Virus record (IMG/VR): IMGVR_UViG_3300040815_000257
Span: 1 to 23,353 of that record
DNA from: a virus
Strand: one strand, 5' to 3'
DNA: 23,353 nt
This document shows, piece by piece, positions 21,729-23,353 of this stretch (within the stretch, counting starts at the first letter, position 1; every line of letters starts with the position of its first letter). Below the pieces are notes generated by a model. The model searched no databases, was not told the DNA's origin, and worked only from the letters and a program-made list of their open reading frames with translations. The position numbers and the translations under genes were made by a program.

Positions 21729-22024
21729 TGTCCAGAAATCTGGTATTACCGTTTTTTCCGATACCTCCTAGCGAATATGACCGTCAGTATTTATCAGAAG
21801 TGGTTCGTTCTTTTTCGGTTTACTTGGAACAAATGCAAAACCCGGGTGAGGGCAGAAACACGGCTCTTGTGCTTACAAACTTACAAACAGATGACAGCGG
21901 ATTGGAAAATGGGGCTTTGTTTCAACAGGCAGGATTTGTTAAAATAACATTAGTTAATACACCTCATGCCCGTGGTCAGCAAGCAACTAGCTCTGTAGGG
22001 AGCGTAACGGTGACAACGACATGA
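21728..22024 (+). CDS. Small protein in the tail-needle position
   Basis: The protein has 98 residues, with its ATG overlapping the hub stop (TAATG). The sequence LPFFPIPPSEYDRQYLSEVV, then RSFSVYLEQMQNPGEGRNTA and LVLTNLQTDDSGLENGALFQ, recurs in marine phages, but the function is unknown to me. Helical residues 18-37 could form a short trimer. The C-terminus HARGQQATSSVGSVTVTTT matches the repeat core of the gene at 13048 and the ending of the gene at 11349. In P22 the needle gene follows gp10, so a minimal needle or plug is possible from position. ATGA at 22021 couples it to the zinc-ribbon gene. Confidence 0.7.
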   Translation: MSRNLVLPFFPIPPSEYDRQYLSEVVRSFSVYLEQMQNPGEGRNTALVLTNLQTDDSGLENGALFQQAGFVKITLVNTPHARGQQATSSVGSVTVTTT

Positions 22025-22254
22025 GTGATGACACAGTTTTTACGATGGACAATGGCTCTAAGTGGAAGCCTTCCACCTCCACAGAGCTTATTCATTGCGC
22101 TAATTGCGGCAATGCGGTGGACACCCCAGCAGAATTACTATCATATCCGTCTGGAAATTGCCCAGATTGCGGTAATTCATGGACGGGAGGGGAAAGTAAA
22201 AGTACAATAATTCAAGTAACTATGCCTCAAAGCATATCAGGTGGAGCAGGATAA
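22021..22254 (+). CDS. Small zinc-ribbon protein
   Basis: The protein has 77 residues, translated from an ATGA overlap. Four cysteines are placed as a zinc ribbon: Cys26 and Cys29 (CANCGN) and Cys47 and Cys50 (CPDCGN), 17 residues apart. The N-terminus (FTMDNGSKWKPSTSTELI) and Ser/Gly-rich C-terminus look flexible. A structural zinc site in a tail or neck protein, or nucleic-acid binding during ejection, are both possible. Its stop overlaps the following start (TAATG at 22252-22256), so it is made together with the probable ejection protein. No known family name can be assigned. Confidence 0.75.
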   Translation: MSDDTVFTMDNGSKWKPSTSTELIHCANCGNAVDTPAELLSYPSGNCPDCGNSWTGGESKSTIIQVTMPQSISGGAG

Positions 22255-23353
22255 TGGCTGAAATGACCGCAGAAATGGATCAAATGCAAGTCCCTGACGG
22301 GGGTGTAGCTAGTTTCATGATGTCCGACGAGGACATTGCTAGTTTAGAACGCGAAGAAGATCAACAGGTAGCTGAAGAAGTTTACGGCGGCGAGGGCATT
22401 AGTCAGTTTACTGATACAGCGGCCCAGATGGCTTCTCTAGGCCGTTTTGGCGATGACGTTATTGTTCACGCTCAGACGGGTGAGTTGGTTATTCCTAAAA
22501 AGATTCTAGACGACAACCCAGAAATAAAAGAAGCCGTGTTTCAACAACTTATGGCTCAAGGGATTGAAGACCCTGAGCAGTATGTTGTGGGTTCTGGCTC
22601 GGCTTCCATTAATCCAGAGACAGGTTTAGCGGAATATGGATTTGGTAGCTTTTTTAAACCAATAAGAAGAGCTATTTCTAAGGTCGCTAAAGGCGTAAAA
22701 AACGTAGCCAGCAAGGTTGTTAAGGTAGCCAAAAAGGTTGCTCCGATTGTATTGCCGATTGCGCTTACTTTAGCTTTTCCGGCTCTTGGCGCGTATGGCG
22801 CGGCCCTCGGTTCAGGTATTGGAACCCTAATTCAAGGCGGCAGTTTTAAAGACGCGCTTAAATCTGCGGCGATTTCGGGTGTGACGGCGGGAGCTTTTAA
22901 AGGTTTTGAGAGTGTAGCCGCTGGCAAACCATTTAGTGAAGGTTTTACGGGAGCTTTTAGTGCTCCTGGAGCACGTTTTTCTCAAGTAGGCGGTCAGTTA
23001 AAGAGTGGTTTTAGTGGTGACGGGTTTAACTTCGGGCAAAAATTTGCGGGAGTGGGTTCTGCTGGGCCAACGGGCGAAGCGCCTTCTGATGCTAGGGGTG
23101 CCGATTACCAAGGCCTTTCAGATTCGTCTTTTGACCAAGTAAATAACCCCGGATTAACCTCCGAACAGATTCAAGCACGAGATCTTTCCATTTCTAACGC
23201 TAATAATAGTATGTCCGGCTACAATACATCGGGAGCGCCTGACTCGTCTATGGCGGGGCGAGCTAACATGACAACCAATAACGTAGCCGGTAATAACTTT
23301 GCCGGTAATAACGTAGCCGCTAATAACGTAGCCGCTAATAACGTAACCGATAA
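22254..23353 (+). CDS. Probable DNA-ejection/internal virion protein, 3' partial
   Basis: At least 366 residues are visible, open to the right edge with no stop. Residues 1-50 are acidic. A conserved block RFGDDVIVHAQTGELVIPKK (about 64-83), then ILDDNPEIKEAVFQQL and GSGSASINPETGLAEYGFGS, is a common start of large marine phage virion proteins. It is followed by a basic Lys/Val repeat region (AISKVAKGVKNVASKVVKVA) and a hydrophobic, Gly/Ala-rich stretch (IVLPIALTLAFPALGAYGAA, about residues 164-183, then LGSGIGTLI). This fits a membrane-active ejection protein like those encoded after the needle in P22. The visible C-terminus enters an NNVAA repeat. A tape-measure-like or internal core role is an alternative. 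Confidence 0.72.
   Translation, partial: MAEMTAEMDQMQVPDGGVASFMMSDEDIASLEREEDQQVAEEVYGGEGISQFTDTAAQMASLGRFGDDVIVHAQTGELVIPKKILDDNPEIKEAVFQQLMAQGIEDPEQYVVGSGSASINPETGLAEYGFGSFFKPIRRAISKVAKGVKNVASKVVKVAKKVAPIVLPIALTLAFPALGAYGAALGSGIGTLIQGGSFKDALKSAAISGVTAGAFKGFESVAAGKPFSEGFTGAFSAPGARFSQVGGQLKSGFSGDGFNFGQKFAGVGSAGPTGEAPSDARGADYQGLSDSSFDQVNNPGLTSEQIQARDLSISNANNSMSGYNTSGAPDSSMAGRANMTTNNVAGNNFAGNNVAANNVAANNVTD
23277..23353 (+). repeat. 15-bp tandem repeats at the right edge
   Basis: Five in-frame units start at 23277, 23292, 23307, 23322 and 23337, encoding NNVAG, NNFAG, NNVAA, NNVAA and NNVTD. The window ends on AA, which would begin a sixth AAT codon if the array continues. The third and fourth units are identical. 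The period of five and N-N-V-A-x pattern is like a loose pentapeptide repeat, though V replaces the usual L. Confidence 0.85.

Overview
The window is one continuous block of the virion-structure and lysis genes of a tailed double-stranded DNA phage. Every supported gene is on the + strand. Genes are packed with start/stop overlaps (ATGA or TAATG) and gaps of a few bases, and most have a clear Shine-Dalgarno site. There is no terminase, polymerase, integrase, repressor, tRNA or rRNA gene, so lifestyle cannot be judged. Several families (a P22-type portal, a GTA-type three-helix holin, a Mu gpT-like HK97-fold coat, a P22 gp4-like adaptor, a gp10-like hub) point to a short-tailed, P22-like architecture. 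The small-protein families and the modular LamG/SPRY fibre resemble uncultured marine phages. A proteobacterial, possibly alphaproteobacterial, host is an inference only.

Layout. 1-2018: portal, cut by the left edge. 2021-4329: small membrane proteins, a GTA-type holin and an M15 peptidase endolysin, an inserted lysis region. 4387-7967: a helical protein, a GroES-like co-chaperonin, a scaffold, a conserved head-module protein, a probable decoration protein and the major capsid protein. An intrinsic terminator follows at 8008-8041. 8119-8886: two beta-rich small proteins. 8890-10675: an island of six small, mostly Lys-rich proteins of unknown function. 10678-12597: neck/adaptor genes. 12599-19607: fibre and receptor-binding genes ending in a probable fibre chaperone. 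19614-23353: a gp10-like hub, a small needle-position protein, a zinc-ribbon protein and the start of a probable DNA-ejection protein that runs off the right edge.

How it fits together. Portal, scaffold, coat and GroES build the procapsid. The adaptors close the head after packaging, the hub and fibres complete the tail and bind the host, and the last gene probably enters the cell with the DNA. Holin and endolysin release progeny. The parts with no obvious role in this scheme are the Lys-rich small-protein island, a recurring RG-x-G-A peptide motif in short ORFs, a C-terminal VTVTT tail shared by two genes over 10 kb apart, and a CPYA/FHPDD protein. These are the best candidates for undescribed biology. 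Function calls are from recognition of family patterns by eye; no database search was run.
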